Source: Bifidobacterium breve (GTDB lineage: Bacteria > Actinomycetota > Actinomycetes > Nanopelagicales > Nanopelagicaceae). Taken from it: a stretch of 64,000 bases of DNA. The stretch spans positions 1 through 64,000 of the forward strand of contig CAMCPZ010000003.1 in NCBI GenBank assembly GCA_945876865.1. The letters are read 5' to 3'. The translations under genes were made by a program, and so were the position numbers. The notes beneath the pieces are model-generated. The model worked only from the letters and a program-made list of their open reading frames with translations. It made no database searches and had not been told where the DNA came from. Of this stretch, positions 43,719 through 52,374 are shown piece by piece. Positions within the stretch are counted from its first letter, which is position 1, and every line of letters starts with the position of its first letter.

Positions 43719-44288
43719 ATGAAGACCGGGCGAGTTATTCGCAGCACAATCACAGGAGCGCTAGCCCTTCTGTCAATCTTCACAACCCCAGCCTTCGCAA
43801 ATTACATCACTGCTTCGGTTCCACAAGCTGGTTCAGTTCTCACAACTGCACCTAATTCGATTGCAATTTCGACAGCTTCACCACTTTCAGAACAAGGAAG
43901 TTTAATAGTTGTTAATGATCCAAATGGTGTTGCGGTTGATGATGGATCCATAACAATCGATGGAAATAGTGCTGAAGTTGGTTTAGGAGAGTTAAAAACC
44001 ACTGGTGTTTACACCGTTAATTACACACTTCTTTCAGATACCGATGACCCACTCACTGGTTCGTATACATTTTTATTTAATGCACCTTCAAGTTTAGGAA
44101 GCCCATCGCCAGCGCCAACCCAATCATCTGTTGAAGCGACTACCGAGAATATGAATCTGAATAATGGTTCAAATGCCTTCGTTTACACACTGCTGGTAAT
44201 TGCCGCCTTTGTCTTCATATTTTTGGTCTGGTATGCCAAGCAAACATTTGGTGGAAGTAAGCGATCATCAAAAACTAAGCGCAAGTAA
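43719..44288 (+). CDS. CopC-domain protein with degenerate copper site
   Basis: 189 aa: signal peptide (GALALLSIFTTPAFA), a CopC-like beta-barrel (about 28-125: ASVPQAGSVLTTAPNSIAIS ... GVYTVNYTLLSDTDDPLTGSYTF), a Ser/Pro/Thr linker, and one C-terminal transmembrane helix (FVYTLLVIAAFVFIFLVWY) with a basic tail. The copper-binding His normally at the mature N-terminus and the His in the DGHPxxG motif are both absent (NYITAS, DTDDPLTG). GAGGGG precedes the ATG. It is followed after 13 nt by a CopD-CtaG fusion, the usual actinobacterial context. Confidence 0.85.
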   Translation: MKTGRVIRSTITGALALLSIFTTPAFANYITASVPQAGSVLTTAPNSIAISTASPLSEQGSLIVVNDPNGVAVDDGSITIDGNSAEVGLGELKTTGVYTVNYTLLSDTDDPLTGSYTFLFNAPSSLGSPSPAPTQSSVEATTENMNLNNGSNAFVYTLLVIAAFVFIFLVWYAKQTFGGSKRSSKTKRK

Positions 44289-44301
44289 CTGAATTTAAGT
44301 A

Positions 44302-46140
44302 ATGCATTTTTTCACTGACACGCTACAGATTCTTTCAGCGACGACGCTAATTGGCTTGCTACTTGCCATGGCCTTCTTTATTCGAGAAGAGCGCTCAAAG
44401 TTTTTACCCGAGGCGATTCGGATTCGTAATCTTGCAATTATTCCAGCAGCAGTCTGGCTAATCTCAAGCATCGGAGTTCTCTTCGTTCAATTAGCAGATT
44501 TATTAGCAATTCCAATTTCAGAGTCATTTGATTTAGTTGTCGTAAGATCTTTTCTTACTCAAACTGCACTTGGGAAGAGCTTTGCAATAAACATTGCAGC
44601 TGCAGCGATTGTGCTGATTTTGATTCCAAGAATCTCACGGACAACAGGTTCAATATTTCTCTTAGGAATTACCTTTATCGGAGTTCTTGCTCCGGTTTTT
44701 CAGAGCCATTCGAGCAGCTCTGGAAATCACGGACTAGCAATTGGTTCACTTTTAATTCACGTTATAGGAATTTCGCTATGGGTTGGTGGAATCATCGCCT
44801 TAATTTTGATCAATAAATCAGAGCGGATAATCGCAATTCCACGTTTTAGCACTCTGGCACTTTGGTCGGCAATTGCAGTATTTTCAAGTGGTGCAATAAA
44901 TGCCTGGACTCGATTAAATTTTCGAGATGCGTGGAACTCTCAATATGGAAACTTGGTAATTTACAAAATTGTCTTGGGCGCTATTTTAATTTTTATAGGT
45001 GCTATCCACCGAAAATACCTTATTAAAAAGCTTGAAGGATCTAAGCAAATTTTTCAGCTCTTAATTGTGGAAGTTTTCATCATGATTGCCGCAATTAGCG
45101 TTGGTTCGTGGCTCTCTTCAAGTGAGCCGCCAGTTCCTGAAAATCCAAGAGATGTAGGCATTGCAGAAATAATCGCAGGAAGTCCGATGCTGCCAGCCCC
45201 AGATCTCAACAATGTTCTTTGGACCTATGTCCCGGATGCCGCGATTATGGGGCTCCTGATTTTTATTACTGCGCTGTATATAAGAGGAGTAGTAATCCTG
45301 GCGAAGCGTGGCGACAAGTGGCCGATAGGTCGAACTATCGCATTTGCATTTGCAATTGCGGCTACAGATTTTGCAACAAGTGGTGGACTCGGTGCTTATG
45401 CACGTTTCTCATTTTCTTATCACATGGTCTCTCACATGATTCTTGGAATGGTCGCACCGATTGGATTTGTTCTAAGCGCACCAATAACACTTGCACTTCG
45501 GACCTTACCGATTGGCCGAACTCCGGATGAGCGCGGAATTCGTGGAATTCTAATCACACTTCTGCATTCAAAGTATTTTCAAGTTATTTCAAATCCAATT
45601 GTTGCGCTAGCAATCTTTGATGGCTCGCTCTTTGCGCTTTATATGACACCGTTATTCGGAGATTTAATGCAGAGCCATTTTGGACATCTCTTCATGAGCC
45701 TTCACTTCTTACTGGCTGGCACGCTCTTCTTCCATGTAATTGTGGGAATTGATCCGTCACCAAAGCGGGTTCCGTACATCGTTCGAATAATCATTTTATT
45801 TGCGGCAATGAGTATTCACGCCTTCTTCTCAATTGCACTTATGTCAACAACAACGCTCTTAGATGGTGGCTACTTTGCAAGTCTGGATCGGCCTTGGTCG
45901 ACCGATTTGTTAGCAGATCAGAAAGCAGGAGGCGCGGTTGGTTGGGCCATGGGAGAAATCCCAATCTTGATTGCACTAGTTGCAACCTTTATTCAGTGGA
46001 CAAGGGATGACAAGAAAGAAACTAGACGCATTGATCGAGCCGAAGATCGAGCAGCGGCCATGGGCGAGGATGATGAATTAGCAAAATACAATAAATACCT
46101 TGCGGAATTGCGACGACTAGACGAAACCAAAGAAAGTTGA
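44302..46140 (+). CDS. CopD-CtaG fusion: copper import / cytochrome c oxidase assembly membrane protein
   Basis: 612 aa polytopic protein with about 15 hydrophobic segments. The N-terminal half (about 1-270) resembles CopD (IGISLWVGGIIALILI). The C-terminal half (about 300-590) is CtaG_Cox-like (PF09678; FSYHMVSHMILGMVAPIGFVLSAP and FFHVIVGIDPSP, with membrane-embedded His residues). Such fusions deliver copper for the CuB centre of haem-copper oxidases in actinobacteria. No oxidase subunit genes are in the window. A charged cytosolic tail closes the protein. Confidence 0.87.
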   Translation: MHFFTDTLQILSATTLIGLLLAMAFFIREERSKFLPEAIRIRNLAIIPAAVWLISSIGVLFVQLADLLAIPISESFDLVVVRSFLTQTALGKSFAINIAAAAIVLILIPRISRTTGSIFLLGITFIGVLAPVFQSHSSSSGNHGLAIGSLLIHVIGISLWVGGIIALILINKSERIIAIPRFSTLALWSAIAVFSSGAINAWTRLNFRDAWNSQYGNLVIYKIVLGAILIFIGAIHRKYLIKKLEGSKQIFQLLIVEVFIMIAAISVGSWLSSSEPPVPENPRDVGIAEIIAGSPMLPAPDLNNVLWTYVPDAAIMGLLIFITALYIRGVVILAKRGDKWPIGRTIAFAFAIAATDFATSGGLGAYARFSFSYHMVSHMILGMVAPIGFVLSAPITLALRTLPIGRTPDERGIRGILITLLHSKYFQVISNPIVALAIFDGSLFALYMTPLFGDLMQSHFGHLFMSLHFLLAGTLFFHVIVGIDPSPKRVPYIVRIIILFAAMSIHAFFSIALMSTTTLLDGGYFASLDRPWSTDLLADQKAGGAVGWAMGEIPILIALVATFIQWTRDDKKETRRIDRAEDRAAAMGEDDELAKYNKYLAELRRLDETKES

Positions 46141-46152
46141 GTTAATTAAGCC

Positions 46153-47295
46153 ATGGAAGCGTTAATCGGCGAGGAATACGAAGCACTGCGAGAAAGCGTG
46201 CGCGCACTTGCGACCAAGAAAATTGAACCCTTTGCAAAAGCCGTTGATGAAGAGTCCCGATTTCCGCAAGAAGCTTTTGAAGCTCTGCAATCGGCGGATC
46301 TTGCAGCGGCACATGTTGATTCTAAATATGGTGGCCAGGGAGCCGATGCACTTGCAACTGTAATAATTATTGAAGAAGTTGCTCGGGTTTGTGGATCTTC
46401 ATCGCTAATCCCAGCGGTAAATAAATTAGGTTCACTTCCACTTATCTTGGCCGGCAGTAGCGAACTTAAAGAGAAGTATTTAACTCAGCTTGCAGCAGGA
46501 AAAGGTTTCTCTTACTGCCTATCTGAATCTGAAGCCGGATCTGATGCTGCAGCAATGAAAACTAAGGCCATTAAAAGTGGAAGTGATTGGATCATCAGCG
46601 GAAGCAAGAAATGGATTTCAAATGCTGGTTTCTCTGATTTTTATACCGTGCTTGCCCAAACTGATCCAGCTCTCGGAGCAAAAGGTATTACAGCATTCGT
46701 TATTGAAAAGAGTGATGCCGGAGTTTCATTTGGGGCTCATGAAAAGAAGATGGGTTTTCGTGGTTCACCAACGCGTGAAGTTTATTTCGATAGCGTGAAA
46801 ATCTCAGATGATCGACGACTCGGTGAAGTTGGTTCTGGTTTTGGACTAGCGATGAAGACTCTCGACCATACCCGAATCACAATTGCAGCCCAGGCACTTG
46901 GAATCGCACAAGGCGCATTTGAAGTTGCCACAAAGTATTCACACGAACGTAAACAATTCGGTAAGGAAATCTTTGATTTTCAAGGCGTGCAATTTATGTT
47001 GGCAGATATGGCGATGAATATCGCCGCAGCTAGAGCGTTGACTTATTCTGCTGCTGTAAAAAGTGAGCGCGGTGAGAAAGATTTAACCTTCTTCTCAGCT
47101 GCAGCAAAGTGTTTTGCAACTGATGTAGCAATGAAAGTTACGACAGATGCGGTTCAAGTTTTGGGTGGATATGGCTATGTTTCAGATTACCCAGTAGAGC
47201 GCATGATGCGCGATGCGAAACTAACTCAGATTTATGAAGGCACCAATCAAGTGCAACGAGTTGTTATGGCTCGCCATCTTGGTGAACTTAATTAG
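46153..47295 (+). CDS. Acyl-CoA dehydrogenase
   Basis: 380 aa flavoprotein with the three-domain ACAD fold. FAD and substrate motifs are YCLSESEAGSDAAAMKTKA, WISNAGFSDFYTV, YSHERKQFGKEIFDFQGVQFMLADM and the C-terminal LGGYGYVSDYPVERMMRDAKLTQIYEGTNQVQR with the catalytic Glu in YEGT. Length and motifs fit a short- or medium-chain enzyme. It starts 12 nt after ctaG with a TAAGCC-ATG junction. The end overlaps MTHFS by 8 bp on the other strand. Confidence 0.92.
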   Translation: MEALIGEEYEALRESVRALATKKIEPFAKAVDEESRFPQEAFEALQSADLAAAHVDSKYGGQGADALATVIIIEEVARVCGSSSLIPAVNKLGSLPLILAGSSELKEKYLTQLAAGKGFSYCLSESEAGSDAAAMKTKAIKSGSDWIISGSKKWISNAGFSDFYTVLAQTDPALGAKGITAFVIEKSDAGVSFGAHEKKMGFRGSPTREVYFDSVKISDDRRLGEVGSGFGLAMKTLDHTRITIAAQALGIAQGAFEVATKYSHERKQFGKEIFDFQGVQFMLADMAMNIAAARALTYSAAVKSERGEKDLTFFSAAAKCFATDVAMKVTTDAVQVLGGYGYVSDYPVERMMRDAKLTQIYEGTNQVQRVVMARHLGELN

Positions 47296-47839
47296 AGAAT
47301 CGCACTATTAGATCTGGTGTTGCAACCGCATTTAACTTTATATCGTGCGCCTCGACCGGAAATGGTTCAACTGTTAGTTCTCCGGAATAGATAAGTCCGA
47401 TTCGCCAGGCTGAGATATTTGCAAGAGCCCGGTCATAAGAACCGCCACCTTGGCCCAAGCGATGGCCTTCGCGAGTTGCATGAAGTGTAGGAACAATGAC
47501 AATATCTAACTCATCACTTGAAATCGCTTCGCCAATTGGCTCGAGAATCTTTCCAACTTTTTTTAACTTTGACTCATCACCGCTCCAGATAACCCATTCC
47601 AGACTCTTATCTTTTAACATCCTTGGAAGCGCTAATCTCTTCTGACTTCGAAGTAATTCCATATTTAAATCTTTGGTTGCTGGTTCATCGCCATATGAGA
47701 TGTAACTCGCAATTGTCTTCGCGCTCTGAAATTCCTCGGATTTAATAATGTGGGTCCAGGTTTCAGTCAAATCCCGAAGTGATCGTTCAGAACGAAATCG
47801 CTTTCGAAGTTCCTGCTTTTTAGAATTCGCTATATCCAC
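47288..47839 (-). CDS. 5-formyltetrahydrofolate cyclo-ligase
   Basis: 183 aa MTHFS family, GTG start. An N-terminal basic helix KKQELRKRFRSER carries the ATP-binding residues, and the C-terminal signature GHRLGQGGGSYDRALA is intact. It converts 5-formyl-THF to 5,10-methenyl-THF using ATP. In M. tuberculosis the homologue (Rv0992c) is likewise divergent from galU-moeA1-rimJ; here galU is missing. A TAGAGT -10 lies 6 nt before the GTG, back to back with the promoter of the next gene. Confidence 0.92.
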   Translation of the reverse strand: MDIANSKKQELRKRFRSERSLRDLTETWTHIIKSEEFQSAKTIASYISYGDEPATKDLNMELLRSQKRLALPRMLKDKSLEWVIWSGDESKLKKVGKILEPIGEAISSDELDIVIVPTLHATREGHRLGQGGGSYDRALANISAWRIGLIYSGELTVEPFPVEAHDIKLNAVATPDLIVRFSN

Positions 47840-47845
47840 GGAAAT

Positions 47846-47851
47846 ACTCTA
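47846..47851 (-). promoter_or_regulatory. -10 element of leaderless MTHFS promoter
   Basis: TAGAGT on the minus strand, 6 nt before the GTG at 47839. It lies 9 bp from the oppositely facing -10 at 47861. Confidence 0.45.
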
Positions 47852-47860
47852 TTTAAGAAG

Positions 47861-47866
47861 TAAGGT
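47861..47866 (+). promoter_or_regulatory. -10 element of leaderless Glp-like gene promoter
   Basis: TAAGGT, 6 nt (ttagtc), ATG at 47873. Confidence 0.45.
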
Positions 47867-47872
47867 TTAGTC

Positions 47873-48790
47873 ATGGAACAACAGCCGAGCGTCGAAGAGC
47901 TCTTAGCCAATCTTTTAGATATTGCAGCGCCACTAGCACCATTTGATATGCCGCTATTAGATGCTCATGGCGCAACCCTTGCAAAAGATATATTTGCAGG
48001 CGAACGTTTGGTATTACGTGGTGGGACCAGAATTAGATCAACCCAGATTGGATTAGCAGCATCTATCGGTTTAGATAGATTGCCAACCCTTCCGCATCCA
48101 AGAGTTGTAGTTATTTCTGCCGGTGATGATTTAGTTGAGCCAGGACAAGCCCTTGAAGATTCAGATGATGAGTTTGAAACTAACTCTTGGATGCTAACTT
48201 CTGCAGTTCGGGAAGCTGGAGCGAATGGTTTTCGAGTTCATACAATTCCAGAGAATCATGAACAATTAAGAGAGGTAATCGAAGATCAATTAGTACGTGC
48301 AGATTTAATAGTTATAAGCGGAGAGCGCCACGATGAATCATTTGAATTAATCACAGCAGTGCTAAAAGAACTTGGTGAGATAACAACCGTCCGTCCCAAG
48401 ATGAGCGAGAGCGGGCTGCACAACTTTGGCTTAATTGGTCCTGATAAAATTCCAGCCATAACTCTGCCTGGTGATCCAGTAGTTGCGGGAATTGCAGTTG
48501 AGATTTTTGTTCGTCCAATGATTCGGAAAATGGCTGGAGCGCCAAATATTTTCCGCAATCAACTTAAGGCGAAGTTAAAGAGTTCGATTGATGTGACTCC
48601 AGGTGAGAGCGGTTACATCAGGGCGCTACTTAGATCTGAAAATGGCGTAGTGGCAGTTCCTTTGGATGTTCAAGGTGATCTGGTTTCGCTCTCCGATGCA
48701 AATGCTTTCATAATTGTTCCGGAAGATTCACACAGCCTGAAAGCAGGCGATGTTGTAGATGTAATGGTTCTTGATCGGAGTTCAAACTAA
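47873..48790 (+). CDS. Degenerate MoeA/gephyrin-like protein (Glp-like)
   Basis: 305 aa, about 100 shorter than MoeA. The MoCF domain is recognisable (HPRVVVISAGDDLVEPG ... LPGDPVVAGIAVEIFVRPMIRK) and a C-terminal domain follows, but the N-terminal SAMDGYA substrate block and most of domain II are missing. Active-site motifs are altered: the usual SGGxSxGDYD reads SGERHDESFE and the KPGKP motif reads MSESG. Catalysis of molybdate insertion is unlikely. The neighbourhood (MTHFS, rimJ, SepX/GlpR-like) is that of corynebacterial Glp, a MoeA paralogue that binds FtsZ and its membrane receptor GlpR. A division role is the best inference. Confidence 0.8.
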   Translation: MEQQPSVEELLANLLDIAAPLAPFDMPLLDAHGATLAKDIFAGERLVLRGGTRIRSTQIGLAASIGLDRLPTLPHPRVVVISAGDDLVEPGQALEDSDDEFETNSWMLTSAVREAGANGFRVHTIPENHEQLREVIEDQLVRADLIVISGERHDESFELITAVLKELGEITTVRPKMSESGLHNFGLIGPDKIPAITLPGDPVVAGIAVEIFVRPMIRKMAGAPNIFRNQLKAKLKSSIDVTPGESGYIRALLRSENGVVAVPLDVQGDLVSLSDANAFIIVPEDSHSLKAGDVVDVMVLDRSSN

Positions 48791-48791
48791 G

Positions 48792-49373
48792 TTGGCCACA
48801 AATTCAACCTGGCCCATAAAACTTTACGAGAACGAATTAATTTTGCGACCACTTCGTTTTAAAGATAAGCGGGCTTGGGATTTATCAAGGGCAAAAAATC
48901 GGGAATGGTTGACGCCCTGGGAGGCGACTAGGCCAGAAATAGATTCGCACTTGGGCTTGCCGACTTACTTTGGAATGGTTCAGTCCTATCGCCGAGATGG
49001 TCTGGCCCTTCGATCTATTTCACTTGGAATTTGGTTAAAGGAAAATGGGGGCGAGGTTTTTATCGGCCAAATAACTTTGGGCGGAATCGTTTTTGGGGCC
49101 ATGCGTGGTGGCCATATCGGTTATTGGATTGATCAGAGTTATGCGAATAAGGGATATACATCTCGGGCAGTTTCGTTGCTGACCGAATTTGGCTTAGAAA
49201 CATTAGCTCTGCATCGGATTGAAATAAATTTAAGGCCAGAAAATGATGCTTCTAAGCGGGTGGCTGAAAAATGTGGCTATATTTTTGAAGGTATACGGCC
49301 TAGATATTTACATATTGCAGGTGCTTGGCGCGATCATCTAACTTATGTAAAAGAGAATCCAAAAATTAAGTAA
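48792..49373 (+). CDS. rimJ: GNAT family N-acetyltransferase, RimJ-like
   Basis: 193 aa from the TTG at 48792, 1 nt after the upstream stop; another in-frame TTG at 48771 overlaps the previous gene. GNAT fold with LRPLRFKDKRAWDLSRAKNREWL, the acetyl-CoA site IGYWIDQSYANKGYTSRAVSLL (Q/RxxGxG/A region in Y-A-N-K-G-Y-T form) and HRIEINLRPENDASKRVAEKCGY. RimJ homologues acetylate protein N-termini. The order MoeA-RimJ-membrane protein matches Rv0994-Rv0996. Substrate is not provable from sequence. Confidence 0.88.
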   Translation: MATNSTWPIKLYENELILRPLRFKDKRAWDLSRAKNREWLTPWEATRPEIDSHLGLPTYFGMVQSYRRDGLALRSISLGIWLKENGGEVFIGQITLGGIVFGAMRGGHIGYWIDQSYANKGYTSRAVSLLTEFGLETLALHRIEINLRPENDASKRVAEKCGYIFEGIRPRYLHIAGAWRDHLTYVKENPKIK

Positions 49374-49442
49374 GACCTTTTAATATAGACATACCGCCTA
49401 AATCCCCGAGATTTACCCCGCCTAGAATTATCGTTCTACTCC

Positions 49443-50195
49443 ATGGCCTCCGGTTTTATCTACCTAATCATCCTTGGGATGTGGGCGGCCTATTTTTTAC
49501 CAAAATGGATGGTCAGCCACGATTTAGCTTCGGGAAAATCTGCCGAGAGATACAAGAGTGCAATGCGCGTAGTTGGTGAAACTGGTTCGACGCTAATCGC
49601 GAATGAGGGCGATAATCTTAAAAAACAGAACCAAATAGCAAATCGTAGAATTGTTTTTGGATTACTAACATTTGCACTTGTTGTTATTGGCGCGCTCTGT
49701 GTTGTAGGAGTTTTTGCAACTTCCGTATTTTTAATTCCGACAACTGCATTGGCGATTTATACAATTCATGTACGGCGCCAAGTTGTAGCGGCGCAACTTA
49801 AGGCGCGAAGAGTTAAAGCCTTTGAAAAAATCTCTTCTGCAGCAGTTATCACCGAACCAATTGAAAGAGTGACTTTCTCTTCTAAAGTTGATTTTGTTTC
49901 TGAAAATAAAGAACACTGGATTCCACTAATCGAACGTATCGATACCGCAGGTGTAGTTGTAATTCCTAAAGATGGGACCGCTTGGCAACCGACAAGTGTT
50001 CCAAGACCAACCTATGCGACAGCGCCTAAAGCGATACCTTCTAATCGGGTAATTGATTTAACAATCCCGGGCGCTTGGATTGCTTCGCAGCAGGCAAGTT
50101 CGGAATCCGAATTACTTCCTTCGCGTGATGAACTATTTGATCAAGAGCTTGCCGAAAATGCGGCTAACGAGAAATATGGCGCAGTAAACGAATAG
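49443..50195 (+). CDS. SepX/GlpR-like actinobacterial membrane protein
   Basis: 250 aa. An N-terminal membrane helix (GFIYLIILGMWAAYFLPKWM, about 4-23), a cytosolic segment with conserved Arg/Glu, then a helical hairpin (about 69-108, IVFGLLTFALVVIGALCVV and FLIPTTALAIYTIHV), and a soluble acidic C-terminal region of about 130 residues with several Pro-rich stretches. This layout and position match Rv0996, Streptomyces SepX and corynebacterial GlpR, which help place the FtsZ ring. Partner of the Glp-like protein two genes upstream (inference). It has its own TAGAAT promoter candidate at 49423. Confidence 0.8.
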   Translation: MASGFIYLIILGMWAAYFLPKWMVSHDLASGKSAERYKSAMRVVGETGSTLIANEGDNLKKQNQIANRRIVFGLLTFALVVIGALCVVGVFATSVFLIPTTALAIYTIHVRRQVVAAQLKARRVKAFEKISSAAVITEPIERVTFSSKVDFVSENKEHWIPLIERIDTAGVVVIPKDGTAWQPTSVPRPTYATAPKAIPSNRVIDLTIPGAWIASQQASSESELLPSRDELFDQELAENAANEKYGAVNE

Positions 50196-50200
50196 TTAAG

Positions 50201-51493
50201 TTAGATCCAAGACGGGAACCACATTCGGTCAGACCAAGAATTATAAGTAATCGGCAGACCTAAGAATATTGGTAGAAAATAAAGGAAATTCACCAGAACA
50301 ATTGCAGTGAAAATAACCGCGATTCTTCTCTGGTTCTTAGGCACCTTACTTAGCAAATACACCAAGGTGAGCAGCAGAAAAGGCTCGAATGCAATTGCAT
50401 AGAAACTGAACATGGTCCGTTCTTGAATCGCAAACCAAGGTAGATAACTTGCGCCAATTACAACTAATAAAATCTCAGCTTGCCAGTCACGCTTACTTAC
50501 CCAATAACCAATTGTTACAAGCAGAGCCAGTGTTGCTGCCCACCAAAGAATTGGTGTGCCGAGTGCCAAGATTTCCTGCGAACAACTTGCGCCACCACAG
50601 CTCTTTGGAGTTTCATAGAAGAATGAAGTTGGCCTTCCTTGAATCAGCCAGCTCCAAGGATTGGCCGAGTATGGATGTGAATCAGTTAACTTGGTATGGA
50701 AGTTTAGGATTTCAGAGTGATAATGCCAGAGTGAGAAAAGCGGATTTGAAGAGTAATTACGGTCCCAACCAGTATTTGTTATAAACCAACTAAACCACGA
50801 AGCTATGTAGATGAATACGGGAAAGATTCCGAACTGTAAAAATCTAAAGAGCAAGTTTCTACGAGCCATCTCTCGGATTGGGAATTGCAATCCGAGATAA
50901 CGATTTTTTCGAATATCTAAAATCAGAATGTAGAACGCAAGTGCAATTAGAACATAGAGTCCACTCCACTTTACAGAGCAAGCTAGACCGAGAGTGAGAG
51001 CACTTATCCAGTATTTACTATGAAGAAATGCAAGGACAGCAATCTGAATAAAGAAAAGTAAGAAGATATCTAAAAGCGCAATTCTAGAGTGGACTAAATG
51101 CAATCCATCTAAGGAGATCAGGGAGGCCGCAAAAACACTGAGTAGCTTGTTATTAAATAGTTTCTTTGCTGTGAAATACATCAAGATGATTGAAATAGAT
51201 CCCACAATCGCAGCTGCAAAGCGCCAACCAAATTCATTATTCCCAAAGAGTTTTATTCCACTTGCAATAAGCCACTTTCCAGTAGGCGGATGCACGATAA
51301 ATTGGGCAAGGCCGCTCTCCGAATCAATCTCAACACCCTTTTGCAAGAGCGATTCGGCATTTGTCGCGTAGTAAATCTCATCAAAGATTTTGCCCTTAGG
51401 GCTATCAAGATTCCACAATCGAAGGGCCAGTCCAAAGAGCCCAAAGCTCAACGCGTAAACCCAGTCCCGAGATATCCGCAACGTGGTTGTCAT
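50201..51493 (-). CDS. pmt: Polyprenyl-phosphate-mannose-protein mannosyltransferase
   Basis: 430 aa GT39 membrane enzyme with about ten helices. The first extracytoplasmic loop has the catalytic acidic residues in DSPKGKIFDEIYYATNAES and the HPPTGKWLIASGIKLFG block. A later periplasmic loop has HYHSEILNFHTKL and SHPYSANPWSW, and the C-terminal region ends SWSDRMWFPSWI. It transfers mannose from polyprenyl-phosphomannose to Ser/Thr of exported proteins. Shorter than mycobacterial Pmt (Rv1002c) but with the same divergent arrangement with rsmI. Confidence 0.9.
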   Translation of the reverse strand: MTTTLRISRDWVYALSFGLFGLALRLWNLDSPKGKIFDEIYYATNAESLLQKGVEIDSESGLAQFIVHPPTGKWLIASGIKLFGNNEFGWRFAAAIVGSISIILMYFTAKKLFNNKLLSVFAASLISLDGLHLVHSRIALLDIFLLFFIQIAVLAFLHSKYWISALTLGLACSVKWSGLYVLIALAFYILILDIRKNRYLGLQFPIREMARRNLLFRFLQFGIFPVFIYIASWFSWFITNTGWDRNYSSNPLFSLWHYHSEILNFHTKLTDSHPYSANPWSWLIQGRPTSFFYETPKSCGGASCSQEILALGTPILWWAATLALLVTIGYWVSKRDWQAEILLVVIGASYLPWFAIQERTMFSFYAIAFEPFLLLTLVYLLSKVPKNQRRIAVIFTAIVLVNFLYFLPIFLGLPITYNSWSDRMWFPSWI

Positions 51494-51499
51494 AACAGA

Positions 51500-51505
51500 A
51501 GCCTA
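51500..51505 (-). promoter_or_regulatory. -10 element of leaderless pmt promoter
   Basis: TAGGCT on the minus strand, 6 nt before the pmt ATG. It lies 8 bp from the oppositely facing rsmI -10. Confidence 0.45.
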
Positions 51506-51513
51506 AAGCCTGC

Positions 51514-51519
51514 GAGAAT
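51514..51519 (+). promoter_or_regulatory. -10 element of leaderless rsmI promoter
   Basis: GAGAAT with an upstream TG (TGC, extended -10), 6 nt before the rsmI ATG at 51526. Confidence 0.4.
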
Positions 51520-51525
51520 TACCCA

Positions 51526-52374
51526 ATGCTAATTCTTGCTGCGATTCCGTTAGGCAATCCTGCTGATGCCTCGACGAACCTGCGCGAAGCGATTGTTAGC
51601 GCTAAATTCATTGCTGCCGAAGATTCTAGGAAATTTTCTAGACTCTGTTCAGATTTGGGAATCACTTATTCGGCAAAGATAATTTCCTTCTTTGAAGGCA
51701 ATGAAATCGAACGCCTAGAAGAGCTTGTTGCAATTTTAGAGAGCGGTTCAGATTTACTTGTTGTAACAGATGCCGGAATGCCAGGGATCAGTGATCCTGG
51801 TTATCGCTTAGCTCGCGCCGCGGTAGAAAAGAATATCAAGATAAAAGTTTTGCCTGGTCCGAGCGCAGTTACTACTGCACTTCTTTTATCGGGCCTACCA
51901 AGTGATCGATTCTGTTTTGAAGGTTTTGCACCACGAACTAGCGGTGCTCGAACAACTTGGTTTGAAAATCTGGCAAATGAAACTCGCACAATAATTCTCT
52001 TTGAAGCCCCACATAGATTATTAGAGAGTCTGGCTGATGCAGTTTCGGTCTTTGGCCCAAATCGACTTGGCGCGATCTGTCGTGAGATGACAAAGACTTA
52101 CGAAGAGGTTATTCGCGGTGATTTAGAAACCCTTCATAACTGGGCCGCGGCTACTGAAATCTTGGGCGAAATAACTTTAGTTATCGCAGGCTTTGATCCG
52201 GATTCTCGCCAATTTACTGAAGCAGATTTGATTGCAGAAGTATTGAAACAAGAGGCTGCCGGAATCTCGCGCAAAGAGGCCATCACAGAGGTGGCAAGAA
52301 TTACCGGAAGAGCTAAGCGAGAAGTCTTCGACGCAATGGTTACGCATAAATCTCAAGATAGGGTTACCCCATGA
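51526..52374 (+). CDS. rsmI: 16S rRNA C1402 2'-O-methyltransferase
   Basis: 282 aa tetrapyrrole-methylase fold. Motifs: LAAIPLGNPADASTNLREA, FIAAEDSRKFSRL, VVTDAGMPGISDPGYRL and LPGPSAVTTALLLSGLPSDRFCFEGF. It methylates the ribose of C1402 in 16S rRNA at the P site. A C-terminal helical region of about 50 residues follows. First gene of the rsmI-metG-tatD-ksgA-ispE operon; it overlaps metG by 4 bp. Confidence 0.95.
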   Translation: MLILAAIPLGNPADASTNLREAIVSAKFIAAEDSRKFSRLCSDLGITYSAKIISFFEGNEIERLEELVAILESGSDLLVVTDAGMPGISDPGYRLARAAVEKNIKIKVLPGPSAVTTALLLSGLPSDRFCFEGFAPRTSGARTTWFENLANETRTIILFEAPHRLLESLADAVSVFGPNRLGAICREMTKTYEEVIRGDLETLHNWAAATEILGEITLVIAGFDPDSRQFTEADLIAEVLKQEAAGISRKEAITEVARITGRAKREVFDAMVTHKSQDRVTP

